NCBI GenBank assembly: GCA_039654915.1
Contig: CM077594.1
Span: forward strand, 48,003,001 to 48,067,000
Length of the DNA: 64,000 bases
Direction: 5' to 3'
Source of the DNA: Aquilaria yunnanensis
Lineage: Eukaryota > Streptophyta > Magnoliopsida > Malvales > Thymelaeaceae
This document shows positions 44,721-58,100 of this stretch, in pieces. Below the pieces are notes generated by a model. The model saw nothing but the letters and a program-made list of their open reading frames with translations, ran no database searches and was not told where the DNA came from. How positions within the stretch are numbered: the first letter of the stretch is position 1; each line of letters opens with the position of its first letter. The position numbers and the translations under genes are program-made.

Positions 44721-47700
44721 TCCAGCGTCCCAAGGCCATGACTTCTGAAAACAAGAAAAATATGAAGAAGTTTTGCCAATTTCATCAGGATCATGGACAT
44801 GACACTAAGGATTGCTTCTAGCTGAGGAAGTACATAAAGTCACTAATAAAGTAGGGACAACTTCGGTGCTACCTGCAGATGCCCTCCCCGAATGGAAGAA
44901 GGGTGGAAGAAAGGAAAGAAGATGATGAAGAATAGGATTTCGATAGACGTCAGAGCCTAAGTCCCAAAAGACGTCTGCCACCTCCAGCTGGAGTAATACA
45001 GACAATCACCACAGGACTACCCTCGGCAGAAAGAAAAAGAAAATCCAGGGAGATCTCAGTGATGGAATACGGTAACCCATAAAAAAAGATTACTCGGAAA
45101 GATGGGACGTCAAAAGAGTACTCCTTGACGACAGTTCTAATGTCGATGTCTTGTTTTCTCATCTACTGTCAAGTTTGGGTATCCCAAGGCGCGATCTTAA
45201 GCCAGTCACCTCCCCTACCTTATGAGTATGTTCGTTCGAACTCCCTGTCCTCGGATGGATTGACCTCCCTCTAATGCTAAGGGAAGCTTCACTAGAGAGC
45301 AATGGTGAGCTTTTTGCTTCCATAATGGCAAGGTTCATCGTCATAGATGTCCCTTCGTCATATAATGCCATCCTTGGAAGACAAATGCAAGGAAACCTCC
45401 ACATTCGCCCGGATGTGAAATACTTGACTGTCACCTTCGTTACGAGAGATGGAGATGCTGAGATCTTTATCGACCAAGGGGAGGTGAGATAGGTATTTGT
45501 CAAAGCAAGAAAAGCCCCAGCAAAGAGCAGCGCACAGACTACAAGATCAAAGAACGTGCTCATAGGGGAGGCAAAGAGAGAAGAAGTAGAAGACCCCGAG
45601 AAAATAGAAACAGAAGATATAGAACTCGTCCTAGGCCGAAGTACCTGAATAGGGAAAAAATCGGCCGAAGGTGACATGGAAAAACTTGTATCTTTCCTGT
45701 TAATGAACAAAGATCTGGTTGCCTACTCGCCAAAGGACATGCCCGGGGTAGACCCTCGCATAATCCAGCATAGTTTTAAGGTGCGCCCGGAGGCGAAGCC
45801 CATCTGACAAAAAAAGTGAATCCCTTCGGCGCACAAGAACAACTTCGTTAAAACTGAAGTCCAACATTTGATAGAAGTAGGGGTAATCAGGGAAGTCAAA
45901 TACCCCGAATGGCTTAGTAATGTGGTTATTGCCACAAAGGAAGGAAGTGACAAACTCCGAATGTGCATCGACTTCCAAAATGTGAACAATGCCTACCCTA
46001 AAGATTCATATCCTCTGCCGCCAATAGACCAGCTGGTGGACTCGACCGCCAAATATGGCCTATTGAGTTTCCTCGATGCCTTCAGGGGCTATCACCAAAT
46101 CAGAATGGACCCCGAAGATGAGGAAAAAACTGCCTTCATCACCGAAGTCGGTACACACTGCTATATTAGAATGCCCTTCGGGCTTAACAATGCAGGGGCC
46201 ACGTACCAAAGGTTGATGAATAGGGTCTTCAACTCCAAAATTGGAAGAAACATGGAGGTTTACGTCAATGATATGATAGTTAATAGCAAACTACCTAGTA
46301 GTCATATCACGGACTTGGAGGAAACATTCCACCAACTGAGGACCTTCAGAATTCGTCTCAACCCCGAAAAATGTGTGTTTGGGGTGAACGCGGGTAAGTT
46401 CCTCAGATTTATGGTGTCAGAAAGAGGTATCGAAGCCAATCCAGAAAAGGTCAAGGCCCTATTAGGATTCTGAACTCCCACAACGACAAAGGATGTGCAA
46501 AGACTCACAGGGAGAATCACGTTCCTCAGTAGATTCATCTCCAGATATAGGGATCGCTGCCGACCATTCTTCAAAGTCCTCACTAAGGCGGCGAAAAATG
46601 GTGGTGACTTCAGAAGTGAGGTACGTCCTTGGAACGAAGACTGCCAAAAGGCCTAGGAAGAGCTTAAGGTCTACCTGACACCCCTGCCAACACTCCGGCA
46701 GCCACGGGAAGGGGAACCCCTCATACTATACCTCACCGTCACTGAAAAGGCGATACGTTCGGTCCTTGTAAAGGAAGAGGGGGTGGAGCAATGGCCAGAA
46801 TATTATATGAGCAAGTCTCTGCGTGGTGCCGAAGTCAAGTACCCCTTACTACAAAAGGCTATTTATGCTCTGATACTTGCAAGTAGAAGGCTACATCCTT
46901 ATTTCTAAGGTCACCCCATTATTGTCCATAGTAACCTACCTTTTCGTGATATCATGAAAAAGGTAGACCACTCAGGAAGGCTCTCAAAGTGGTGCATAGA
47001 GCTCGGTGAGTATGATGTTACCTATGAACTGAGGAAGGCAATAAAAGCTCAAGCTTTGGTAGATTTTATCGCCGAAGTACCCATTGCCAAAACAAAGTCA
47101 ACATGACCTCAGGAATAATGAAACTGAATAGACTCTATTTGTCGATGGGGCCTCTGGCTCTGAACATCAAGGAGTTGGAGTAATCCTTTGGGGTCCTGAG
47201 GGTATGGAAGTCATGAAAGCCATCAAGTTTGAGTTTAACATCACCAACAATATGGTAGAATATGAAGCCCTTGTAGCAGGGTTACGCCTTACTAGAAGGA
47301 TTGGCATGAGGAACCTAAAGGCCCGTAGTGATTCTCAGCTAGTGGTCCGACAAATGGCAGGGGACTATAGTGAAACAACCCAACTTTGGCAAAATATCAT
47401 GAGCTTGTATTAAAGCTCATTCAAGAGTTCAATGGAGTACACATTGAGAACGTGCCTCACCGAGACAATACCAAAGCAGATGGATTGGCCAAGTCAAAAA
47501 AGTCCACTGAAGTACTAAGCCACCCGAGCATAGCAATAATGAGCATAGCGACCTCAGAAAAAGGATGGAAAAATCCCATAAAAAAGTATCTTACAACCTT
47601 GGAGCTTCCCGAAGACCCTCGTGAAGCAGCAAAAGTGCGAAGACAGTCTAGAAGATATTTCCTAATTGGGGAAGTGTTATACTAACAGGGGTATGCGAGT

Positions 47701-48797
47701 CCACTACAAAGGTGTGTCAGTGAAGAGGACATAGAGACGGTCCTCAAAGAAGTCCACGAGGGAGCCTGTGGTTCCCAAATAGGAACTGACACCTTAGCAG
47801 GAGTAATACTCCGCCAGGGGTACTTCAACCCCACCCCAAGAAAGGACGCGAGACAATTAGTCCAGACGTGTGATAATTGCCAAAGACACGGCAACGTACA
47901 GAGGCTACCCTCGGAGTCGGAAACCTCGGCTAACTACCCTTGTCCATTTGCAGTATGGGGCATTGACCTCATCGGTCCACTCCCGACTGCACCTGGAGGA
48001 GTAAAGTTCTACGTGGTCACAGTAGATTACTTCACTAAGTGGGTCAAGGCAGAGCCCCTAGCTACCATTTCGGCAAAGGACATAAAAAAAATTTTCTGGA
48101 AGAGCATTGTATGCAGATTCGGCATATCGAGGGTGGTAGTGGCTGACAATGGTTTCGGGAAAGGACATAAAAAAAATTTTCTGGAAGAGCATTGTATGCA
48201 GATTCGGCATATCGAGGGTGGTAGTGGCTAACAATGGTTCCCAGTTCATTAACAAGGGATTCCAAAAATTCATCACCGACCTCGGGTCAAAAATGCATTT
48301 CACCCCGATAGCTCATCCTCAGAGCAACGAACAAGTAAAGGTGTCCAATAGAACCATAAAAGATGGTCTGAAAAAAAAATTGAGAGAAGCAAAGGGAAAA
48401 TGGCCGAGAGAACTTCCTAGTGTGTTATGGAGCTATCAGACAACGCCCCAAAGGGCCATAGGTGAGACAACATTTTCACTCGTCTTCGGCGCGAAGGCCA
48501 TTATCCCTATCGAGGTGGTTCAGCCATCGATTAGGACACAAGTGTTCGATGAAGAAGAAAATGCCCTCGGGGTGAGAGCTAAGCTTGACCTAATTGACGA
48601 ACATCGAGAAATGGCTGAGCTTAGAAGAAAAGCTTTTCAGCAAAGGGTGGCCACGACCGCAAACCTGCATGTCCAGCGAAAGGGAATCGTGAAGGGAGAC
48701 CTTATTCTCCGATAGGCAGAATTTGAACCTTGAAGACCACCTCACGGAGTACTTCGGGCAAACTGGCAAGGGCCTTATTTGGTCCTTGCTGAAGTAC
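44721..48797 (+). pseudogene. B2 pol, main part
   Basis: Collinear with B1 pol: zinc-binding FCQFHQDHGHDTKDC (44775), protease with the active-site Gly lost (LLDDSSNVDVLF, about 45118), RT 45868-46473 with YVND in place of YVDD (46260), second RNase H (47204-47500; YEALVAGLRLTRRIGMRNLK), integrase finger (47760-47890) and core (47950-48400). The integrase holds an 85-bp frameshifting duplication. The last 30 or so codons (YKLGSTEGGELKNTWHSD) lie at 53334-53422 beyond C2. No full product is possible. Confidence 0.88.
48075..48241. repeat. 85-bp tandem duplication in B2 integrase
   Basis: AAGGACATAA occurs at 48076 and 48161 and about 80 following bases repeat almost exactly, ending GGCTGACAATGG and GGCTAACAATGG. 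The 85-bp length shifts the frame and duplicates the catalytic-Asp region. Confidence 0.92.
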
Positions 48798-49619
48798 TGT
48801 TAGGCTCACCTCCAAAGTGCTTGGCTTAGGCCAAGAAGCACGAACAAAAGCAGAATGATGTGAGGACTATGGGAACTAGTACAGTGATCTATGTGTAAAA
48901 CTGGGAACTTTCAGGACTTAACTGCACATAAAGACTGGACTATGGGAAAAACAGGCAGAAAACAGAGAAAGGGGACCAAATTGTACACTTAGTTGAGTGG
49001 TACAATTAAAGCTATCAATTTTGAGATGGAGATTTCAGCCATGCAAGATTTATGGGTGACTAGTGCAAGACTAAACCAAATTTGGTGGACAACAATGATT
49101 ACTAGTCAAGTCTTGTCTACCACTAAAGAACTATTCACTAGTTAACTAGTTAAACTAACTAGTTTTTTATGCTAGTTACATGGCCGGTTATACATGGGAA
49201 TTATGGCACTTTGGTACTTGTGTTTGATGTGTGCATGGCATTATAGTCCATGAAGTGACTTAAAGGTCAAGATAGGCATATGTTTTAGTGGCGGCCTTAT
49301 GATCATGTGAAGTTAAGGGCTACATTGTTTCATGCAAAGAAATGGAAGACAAAAGTTAGCATATTTGCTAACTAATTTACGTATGTCTTTCGGCCGAAAC
49401 TAAGTCAAGACCATTTATTCATTTCGGGTTTCATTGTTCTTGTTTGGCCAAGAGTTGTTCTTAAGAGCTCATCCAAGAATTGGTCATGAACTCAAGCAAA
49501 TTGGAGAACTCTTGAAGGATTCAAGCTTGGAAGACTTATTTCGGCCTTAGACTACTTGGAATCAAGCTTTGTTCTTGAGTTTTGGTGAAGGGCCGAGCGA
49601 AATCAAGCTAGGGTTCCAA

Positions 49620-50340
49620 GGTATTCTTTGTATCTCTTGATTTCCATGGTATTTGTTCCATGAACAAGGGATTTAAATGCTCAATTGTTGTTGGATTGAG
49701 TTAAATGAGCATGTGTTGTGTTAGGTTGCAAGTTCAATGTTCGCCGAAAATGATGGGTGACTTCGCTTGATGTTCTTCCTTGTTTCCATGGAAAGTAATC
49801 CATGATTAAGGTGTATTAATGCCTATTTGATCTTATGCTAGGCAAGTTTGAGTGAAGAACATTAGGGTGAGCAAGTTGGTGTTTGGCCGAGAAGTGCAAT
49901 TTGAGGTAATTCCATGTTCTTCATTTAATTGCATGGTAATGGTGCCAAGAACAATGTTTATTGATGATTAGGTGATTATATGATGGGATAGATTGATGAA
50001 GAACATTATTGTGTGAAATTGGGCATTATGGCCGAAAGCTTGAATTAGTGTAATTTAGTGTTCTTCACTTGATTCCATGGTATTGATGCCATGAACAAGG
50101 TTTATTGATGACTAGATGATTATGTGTTGGATTAAATTTGGTGAAGAACCTTGTTGGATGGAATTGGGCATGTTGGCCGAGAGCTTAAACTAGTGTATCT
50201 TGGTGTTCTTCTTTGAGTACATGGTATTTAGTCCATGAATAAGTGATATTGATTCCTATTTGTTGTTATGGTAGGCAAATTGAGTGAAGAACACTTGGAC
50301 ATTTAAAGTTGGTGTCTTGGCCGAAAGCATTTGAGGTAGG
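49620..50340. repeat. About five tandem 144-bp subrepeats in C2 LTR
   Basis: GCCGA recurs in the same context at 49743, 49886, 50031, 50176 and 50320 (spacing 143-145), each preceded by a 'gaagaac...ttgggcat' type stretch and followed by 'ccatggtatt...ccatgaa'. Units are diverged. C1 has fewer, on the opposite strand (GGCC contexts at 42131, 42275, 42417, 42569). Confidence 0.85.
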
Positions 50341-50439
50341 GTTCACTAACACTTGATTATGCTTGGGGAATTACCATGGTTCAAGTGTTTAGAGTGGCTA
50401 AGTGATGGTTAAAATTTGCCAAATGACCTTAGTTGCTTG

Positions 50440-51855
50440 TGTTGGGTTTCGGGAGCCAAACAGCGCAGCGGAATTTAACCGAAACCCTCTATGATCCAAG
50501 TGAAACGGGGTAAATTGGGTGTTCGAAAATTTCATACCTAATTTTCGATTGAGATCTCTCACTCAACTGTAGAGTCGAATCACAAAACCTGAACAGTTGA
50601 CGTGTTCAGGCTCTCTATGGTATCCACACGAGCCTCTCGGGATCACCACGCTTCCACCACGTCCTGGCAGATGCGTTTCTCTTGCGCTCACAGTGCTAGC
50701 TTGCTTCCTCCAAGGAATTGCAAGAGAAGAGTGCGGCTGTCCTTTTGGGAGGCTAGGGCAAGGAGACCTGCGAATTTCTCACTTAAAAGTTGTCTTTATA
50801 GTGAGACTCAACTTCCAGGCCTAATGGGTTTCAAAGCCCTAATCCAATTAGGATTTAATTTCGGGCTTAATAATGGCTCAACTCCTTGGCCCATTATTAA
50901 TATGAAATTAAAGTGAAACCATAACCCAAATAATTAGCCCATGCACTCTAATGATCCAAATAGCTCTATGTGTGCGACCTAATAGGCTCTTGCCATGTTG
51001 GCAATGATCATAAATCACATTTATGATCATAAGCAATGAGCGGTGTCTAGCAACACATCATTGCTACCCAAGTGACAAGATTGTCGGTGAATCGACTAAA
51101 CCTTTATGATCATCACCGATATATGCCATTGTCCCTTTGTCCAAGATATCAAGACTAAGCACGAGACATGGAATGTGTCACTCTCGTATAGCCCAATCTT
51201 TGGTTTTTTGATTACCGAGTAGACCAACTTAAACTGATGACATTGATATCATATATCAACTCATCGGAGCATGACCATGCATTTTCTAAGTCTCACTCTA
51301 TCAAGGGGCCCAAAGATATCACTCCCATTACATAGGAGGGACAAATCCTATCTTGATCATACAAATCCCTCCGCATGATATGTGACATACCCAATGACCT
51401 CCTTTAAGTTCACTCAGTTACGAGCAACAAAGGAAAGTATCAAAGTATGTGACTCACATGTAGGGAACCTTGATGATCTTAGGTCAAAGGACTACATATA
51501 CCATGATCACTATGAGAATCACTTATGACACTCATATAACGATCCATGAAGTGTTCTCATGGTGGGTCGGTCGAGTACACAAGTTCTCCAACTTGTACCC
51601 ATATGTAGACTACATATCTCATATTAGTCTCCACATATGCTAGTCATTATGTATTATTGCAACCCGCTCCACAATAATACTAGACTAGGGACGTTTAAGA
51701 ATATCATTATTCTAGGGTTACAATTATGTTTATTACATTACGCAGAAACAAAACAACAAACAAAATTGCTGGATTAATGCCTCAATAAAATATCATGACT
51801 CAATGTCCAAAAATACAATCATCTCATGATTGGCTTTTTGGGCACAACACTAACA
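50440..51855 (-). mobile_element. Copia solo LTR D4
   Basis: 1416 bp, perfect GCTTG duplications (50435-50439, 51856-51860). The TATA box is altered here (TATAAAGA on the minus strand, around 50795). Confidence 0.95.
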
Positions 51856-53333
51856 GCTTGATGGGCTATTGAGAATAAATTCGGTTTACTTGTTGATTAG
51901 CTAATTAACTAATGTACATGTACTAGAAATGCTAGCAAGTGTGGCCTAATTGCTTGGCATTTTGGAGCTCTAAGTGGAAGTGGAATGTTTGATGGTGTTT
52001 TGTGTGCAAAGTGCACATGGGTACATGTTTGGTTTATTTGGCCGAGAACAATATGTGGAGTGTGTGTGTGTTCTTGTGTGCTTGGGTGCTTTCCTTGTGC
52101 TTGCTAACCCAATTTATGATATTGTGGATTATGTGCCATGGACAGTTATCATGTATATGTATATGCTTGGTTTTCCTTGTCTTTGTGTTTGTTTTGCAGG
52201 TTGAGCTAAGCTAATGGGAGGTTAAGCTTTGAGTGAATACTTAGCTTAACTAAATAGACTCATATTTGAGTTGTGTATTAAAGTGAATCCTACTGAGTTT
52301 ATACTCACTGCCCATCCTATTTGTTTTAGGAAAGGACATACGGCCTGAGTAGTGCTAACTTTCTTTGTTTTTGTGCTTTGTACTAGCTTGCTTATTTCCC
52401 AAGGTAGGTGCCAATGAGTGCTTGGCCTATTGAAATTAGTTTATTACAAGTCTTTTATCTTAATGGCCGAGACTTATGGATTAAGTTTGTAGGCTGTAGT
52501 GTGTGGGGAACCTGACTAGGAAGGCATTATGGATACTTGGACTTTGGCTCTAATCATAGTGTTTACATTCATGACAATGAATCAGGCAATTGGGTTGGTG
52601 TTGTAGTGTGTACTTCTATATGGGATCCTAAAGGTCCTTTTTGACCATTAATGGTCTCGGTCTGTATTTAACTTGGCATGGACAACTTATGGACTCATGG
52701 CATGTAGCCATGTTAGGTGCTAGGTAGACTACCATTTTGGAGTGTGCATATATGTAGTCTTGGTTGCCTAGATTGGTGATGGTTTTGTTGGACTTGAATG
52801 CCAAGTTATGTATGGACTTATGGTTGGTTTTGTGCTTGTATATGGATGTTGAATGTTATGGGCCAATGTTTGGCACCTTTAAGTATGATCATGTACTTAT
52901 GCTTGAGTATGTTTATGTGAACCACCATGTGTACCTATGTTGGCCGAAAAGAACACATGCATATTAATTTGTAATTTCAAGGTCAAAACCAATAATGTGG
53001 CTTCTTGGTTGTCATATAGGTAGCACAATTGAATGCACACCTTATGCACTTAAAATCTCATTAAGTGTTGCCTTGCTTGTTATGCAAGTACTCAGTTAAA
53101 ACCTTGCTTGATGTGCAAGTTAGTGGTATTGGGCCTTGCCTCTACTGCAAGTAAATTATTTGACTTGTTTTAAAGCCACCTGGGCCACCTCCCAGGCCTT
53201 TCAGCTTAAGAAAATAAGACTTAATATTGCCTTTGTTAGCTTGGCCGAATTAGAAAGAGTTAGGTTTAGAGTTGGGCTTCTAAGTTACACTAGAAACTTA
53301 TAGGCCAGGGCCTGAGTGAGGTGTGACAAATAC

Positions 53334-53422
53334 GGCCATGAGTCTACAAGCTTGGCAGTACTGAAGGTGGAGAACTGAAAAATACATGGCATTCAGATGC
53401 CTTGAAGAAATTCTACACTTAG
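53334..53422 (+). pseudogene. B2 pol, C-terminal end
   Basis: Resumes after C2 and encodes YKLGSTEGGELKNTWHSD with stop TAG at 53420-53422, matching the B1 pol end (YKLGDSVGVELKNTWHSD). Confidence 0.88.
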
Positions 53423-53750
53423 AATTTTGTTAGGGAATTGTACAGTGATAGCTGAAGGGCAATCGCCCCTTAAGAACCTCACATGTATACGCTATCCCGG
53501 GCCAACATGTCACCCTCGGTCGGAACAGGCAACCAGACCTTAGCGAGGAGAGAGCCCCAGGCGCCCTTGGACAAGCCGAATAAGCGTTACCCTCAGAAGA
53601 GTCATGCAACCAACTTCGGTCACAAAGGGTCATTAACCCTCCTAAGGATAACCGTGGGTCAACTTCATCAGCCTAAGCCCACCTACGGTTACTCTTCAGA
53701 CCACCTTCGGGGAACGTTCTCGAAGTGCTGTCGTCAATGGCCCAGGCTTA

Positions 53751-55166
53751 TGTTGGGTTTCGGGAGCCAAACAGCGCAGCGGAATTTAACCGAAACCCTC
53801 CAAGATCCAAGTGAAACGGGGTAAACCGGGTGTTAAAAAATTTCATACCTAATTTTCGGTTGAGATCTCTCACTCAACTATAGAGTCGAATCACAAAACC
53901 TGAACAGTTGACGTGTTCATGCTCTCTATGGTATCCACACGAGCCTCTCGGGATCACCACTCTTCCACCACGTCCCGGCAAATGCGTTTCTCTTGCGCTC
54001 GCAGTGCTAGCTTGCGTCCTCCAAGGAATTGCAAGAGAAGAGTGCGGCTGTCCTTTTGGGAGGCTAGGGCAAGGAGACCTGCGAATTTCTCACTTAAAAG
54101 TTGTATTTATAGTGAGACTCAACTTCCAGGCCTAATGGGTTTCAAAGCCCTAATCCAATTAGGATTTAATTTCGGGCTTAATAATGGCTCAACTCCTTGG
54201 CCCATTATTAATACGAAATTAAAGTGAAACCATAACCCAAATAATTAGCCCATGCACTCTAATGATCCAAATAGCTCTATGTGTGCGACCCAATAGGCTC
54301 TTGCCATGTTGGCAATGATCATAAATCACATTTATGATCATAAGCAATGAACGGTGTCTAGCAACACATCATTGCTACCCAAGTGACAAGATTGTCGGTG
54401 AATCGACTAAACCTTTATGATCATCACCGATATATGCCATTGTCCCTTTGTCCAAGATATCAAGACTAAGCACAAGACATGGAATGTGTCACTCTCGTAT
54501 AGCCCAATCTTTGGTTTCTTGATTACCGAGTAGACCAACTTAAACTGACGACATTGATATCATATACCAACTCATCGGAGCATGGCCATGCATTTTCTAA
54601 GTCTCACTCTATCAAGGGGCCCAAAGATATCACTCTCGTTACATAGGAGGGACAAATCCCATCTTGATCATACAAATCCCTCCGCATGATATGTGACATA
54701 CCCAATGACCTCCTTCAAGTTCACTCAGTCGCGAGCAACAAAGGAAAGTATCAAAGTTTGTGACTCACATGTAGGGAACCTTGCTGATCTTAGGTCGAAG
54801 GACTACATATACCATGATCACTATGAGAATCACTTATGACACTCATATAACGATCCATGAAGTGTTCTCATGGTGGGTCGGTCGAGTACACAAGTTCTCC
54901 AACTTGTACCCATATGTAGACTACATATCTCATATTAGTCTGCACATATGCTAGTCATTATGTATTATTGCAACCCGCTCCACAATAATACTAGACTAGG
55001 GATGTTTAAGAATATCATTATTCTAGGGTTACAATTATGTTTATTACGTTATGCAGAAACAAAACAACAAACAAAATTGCTGGATTAATGCCTCAATAAA
55101 ATATCATGACTCAATGTGCAAAAATACAATCATCGCATGATTGGCTTTTTGGGCACAATACTAACA
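53751..55166 (-). repeat. D5 3' LTR
   Basis: TGTTGGG...CTAACA. Its first six bases in element orientation, TGTTAG, supply the last codon and the stop of pol. Confidence 0.95.
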
Positions 55167-58100
55167 ATCTCCCACTTGCACTAAAATCCAATCATCCATG
55201 TATCTAATACCGATGGACCTAGAATGGCTATCATGCTTCTGTTGCGTAAGGGGCTTTGTCAGTGGATCAGCAATGTTGTTGTCTGTCGAAGTCCTGCATA
55301 TCCTTACATCACCCCTCTCGATGATCTCCCTGATGAGATGATAGCGTCGAAGTATGTGTTTGGATTGCTGGTGAGATCGAGGTTCCTTAGCCTGTGCGAT
55401 TGCTCCATTGTTGTCACAACAGAGCTCTATCGGGTCAACAATGCTTGGAACCACTCCAAGTTCAGTGATTAACTTCTTGATCCAAACTGCGTCCTTCGCA
55501 GCATTAGAGGCGGCAATGTACTCAGATTCTGTTGTAGAGTCAACTACTGTCTCTTGCTTTGAACTCTTCCAGCTCACAGCACCACCACCAATACAAAACA
55601 CATAACCAGATTGCGATCTAAAATCATCCTTATCGGATTGGAAGCTTGCATCGGTGTAACCCCTTACAACGAGCTGATCTTCACCTCCAAAGACCAAGAA
55701 TGCATCCTTAGTCCTTCGTAAGTACTTAAGGATGCTCTTAACAGCTGTCCAGTGACTTTCATCGGGGTTCGATTGGTACCTACTCGTCATGCTCAAAGCA
55801 TATGAGACATCGGGACGAGTACATATCATGGCATACATGATCGATCCAATTGCTGAGGCATATGGAATCTTACTCATGCGCTCTCTCTCCTCGGTTGTAC
55901 TCGGACACTGAGATCTAGAAAGAGTGATACCATGTGACATGGGCAAGAATCCTTTCTTGGAATCTTGCATGCTAAACCTCTTTAGCACCTTGTCAATATA
56001 TGTACTTTGACTTAGGCCAAGAAGCTTTCTAGATCTATCTCTATAGATCCTGATGCCTAACACATAGGCTGCTTCACCCAAGTCCTTCATAGAGAAACAT
56101 TTCCCTAGCCAAGTCTTCACAGACTGTAGCTTAGGAATGTCATTCCCGATGAGTAGTATGTCATCTACATACAACACCAAGAAGACAATAGCGCTCCCAC
56201 TAACCTTCTTGTAGACACAAGGTTCATCTTCATTTTTGATAAAACTAAACTCTTTGATTGCATCATCAAAATGAAGATTCCAACTTCGAGAAGCTTGCTT
56301 CAGTCCATAAATGGACCTTTGCAATTTGCACACTTTATTGGCATTCTCAGAAGTGACAAAACCCTCAGGTTGTGTCATGTACACATCCTCAAGTAGCTTT
56401 CCATTTAGGAATGCAGTTTTGACATCCATTTGCCATATCTCATAATCATAGTGTGCAGCAATAGCAAACAAAATTCGGATGGATTTAAGCATAGCAACTG
56501 GTGAAAAAGTTTCATCATAGTCAATACCATGAATTTGCTTGAAACCTTTTGCGACCAATCGTCCCTTAAAGGTAATCACATTACCATCCATGTCAGTTTT
56601 CTTCTTGAGAGCCCATTTGCACCCTATGGGTTTTACCCCTTCAGGTGGGTCAACCAAAGTCCATACTTGGTTTTCATACATGGATTCCATCTCAGATTTC
56701 ATGGCCACTAGCCACTTCTCAGAGTCAGGCCCCGACATAGCTTGTTGGTAGGTTGTGGGCTCATCTTGATCCATGAGCATCACATCACCGGTGTGAGTCA
56801 CGAGAAATCCATATCTCTCGGGCTCACGCCGAATCCTACCAGTCCTACGTGGGCTTTGTGCTACAGGAACAGACTCTTGAACCACAACATCTTGTGGTGT
56901 CTGTTCAGGTTCCATTTTAGGTTCGATGTCTTCTTGTTGTTCTTGAATTTCTTCAAGTTCTACTTTCCTCCCACTAGTTCCTTTAGAGATAAACTCTTTC
57001 TCCAAAAAGACACCAGTTCGAGCAACAAACACTTTTTGCTCAGAGGGATTGTAGAAATAGTAACCCTTTGTTTCTTTGGTATACCCAACAAAAAGACATT
57101 TTTGAGATTTGGGCCCTAGTTTGTTAGAGGATTGACGTTTTACATAAGCGTCACAACCCCAAATCTTCATAAAAGACAAATTGCGACGCCTCCCACTCCA
57201 TATCTCATATGGTGTCTTTTGAACCGATTTAGATGGAACTCGGTTTAGTGTAAAAGTGGCTGTCTCAAGAGCATGTCCCCAAAAGGAGTTTGGAAGGTCA
57301 GCTTGACTCATCATGGAGCGAACCATGTCTAACAGAGTTCGATTTCTCCTTTCAGAAACACCATTCCATTGAGGTGTACCTGGTGGAGTGAGTTGTGATA
57401 TTATACCACACTCCTTCAGATAGTCAAGGAATTCTCGATCCAAGTACTCTCTACCTCGATCTGATCGAAGCACTTTGATACTCTTCCCGAGTTGATTCTC
57501 TACTTCATTCTTGAATTCTTTGAACTTTTCAAAGGATTCTGACTTGTGTCTCATAAGATACACATAGCCATATCTGCTGAAGTCATCAGTGAAAGTAATG
57601 AAGTATTGGAAACCTCCTCTAGCTTGTGTAGACATAGGGCCACATACATCACTATGTATGAGTCCTAGTAAGTCATTAGCCCTTTCACTTTGCCCTATGA
57701 ATGGGGCTTTGGTCATCTTGCCCAACAAACATGACTCACATGTCTCATATGATTCAAAATCAAATGAGTCCAAGACTCCATCCTTATGGAGCTTGGATAT
57801 GCGGGTCTCATTTATATGGCCCAAGCGACAGTGCCAGAGATAGGTCAATTTTGAATCATTTAATCTGACCTTCTTGGTATTCACATTATAGATTGGATCT
57901 TCAAGGTCTAGAACATACAACCCATTGCTAAGTTGAGCACTACCATAAAAGATTTCATTCAAATAAATAGAACAACATTTGTCCTTTATTATAAATGAAA
58001 AACCTTTCTTGTCCAAACAAGAAACAGAAATCAAATTTCTACTAATAGTAGGCACAAAGTAGCAGTTGTCTAATTCTAAAACTAATCCACTAGGTAAAGT

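Larger units (their letters stand above)
48798..53328 (-). mobile_element. Solo LTR C2 with nested D4
   Basis: TGTTAGG...GTGTGACA, the reverse complement form of C1, with flanks AGTAC (48793-48797) and AATAC (53329-53333). About 3110 bp without D4, longer than C1 mainly because of more internal 144-bp repeats. Short ORFs inside are not convincing genes. Confidence 0.9.

Noticed and set aside
49620..50340. 144-bp repeats as a CRISPR-like array
   Set aside because: Units are diverged throughout, with no short constant repeats and unique spacers, and the context is a plant LTR.
51974..52214. Short Cys/Val-rich frames in C1 and C2 as small secreted or membrane peptides
   Set aside because: They lie in the LTR of a repeat family, two frames overlap, and the counterpart in C1 has no conserved start or stop positions.
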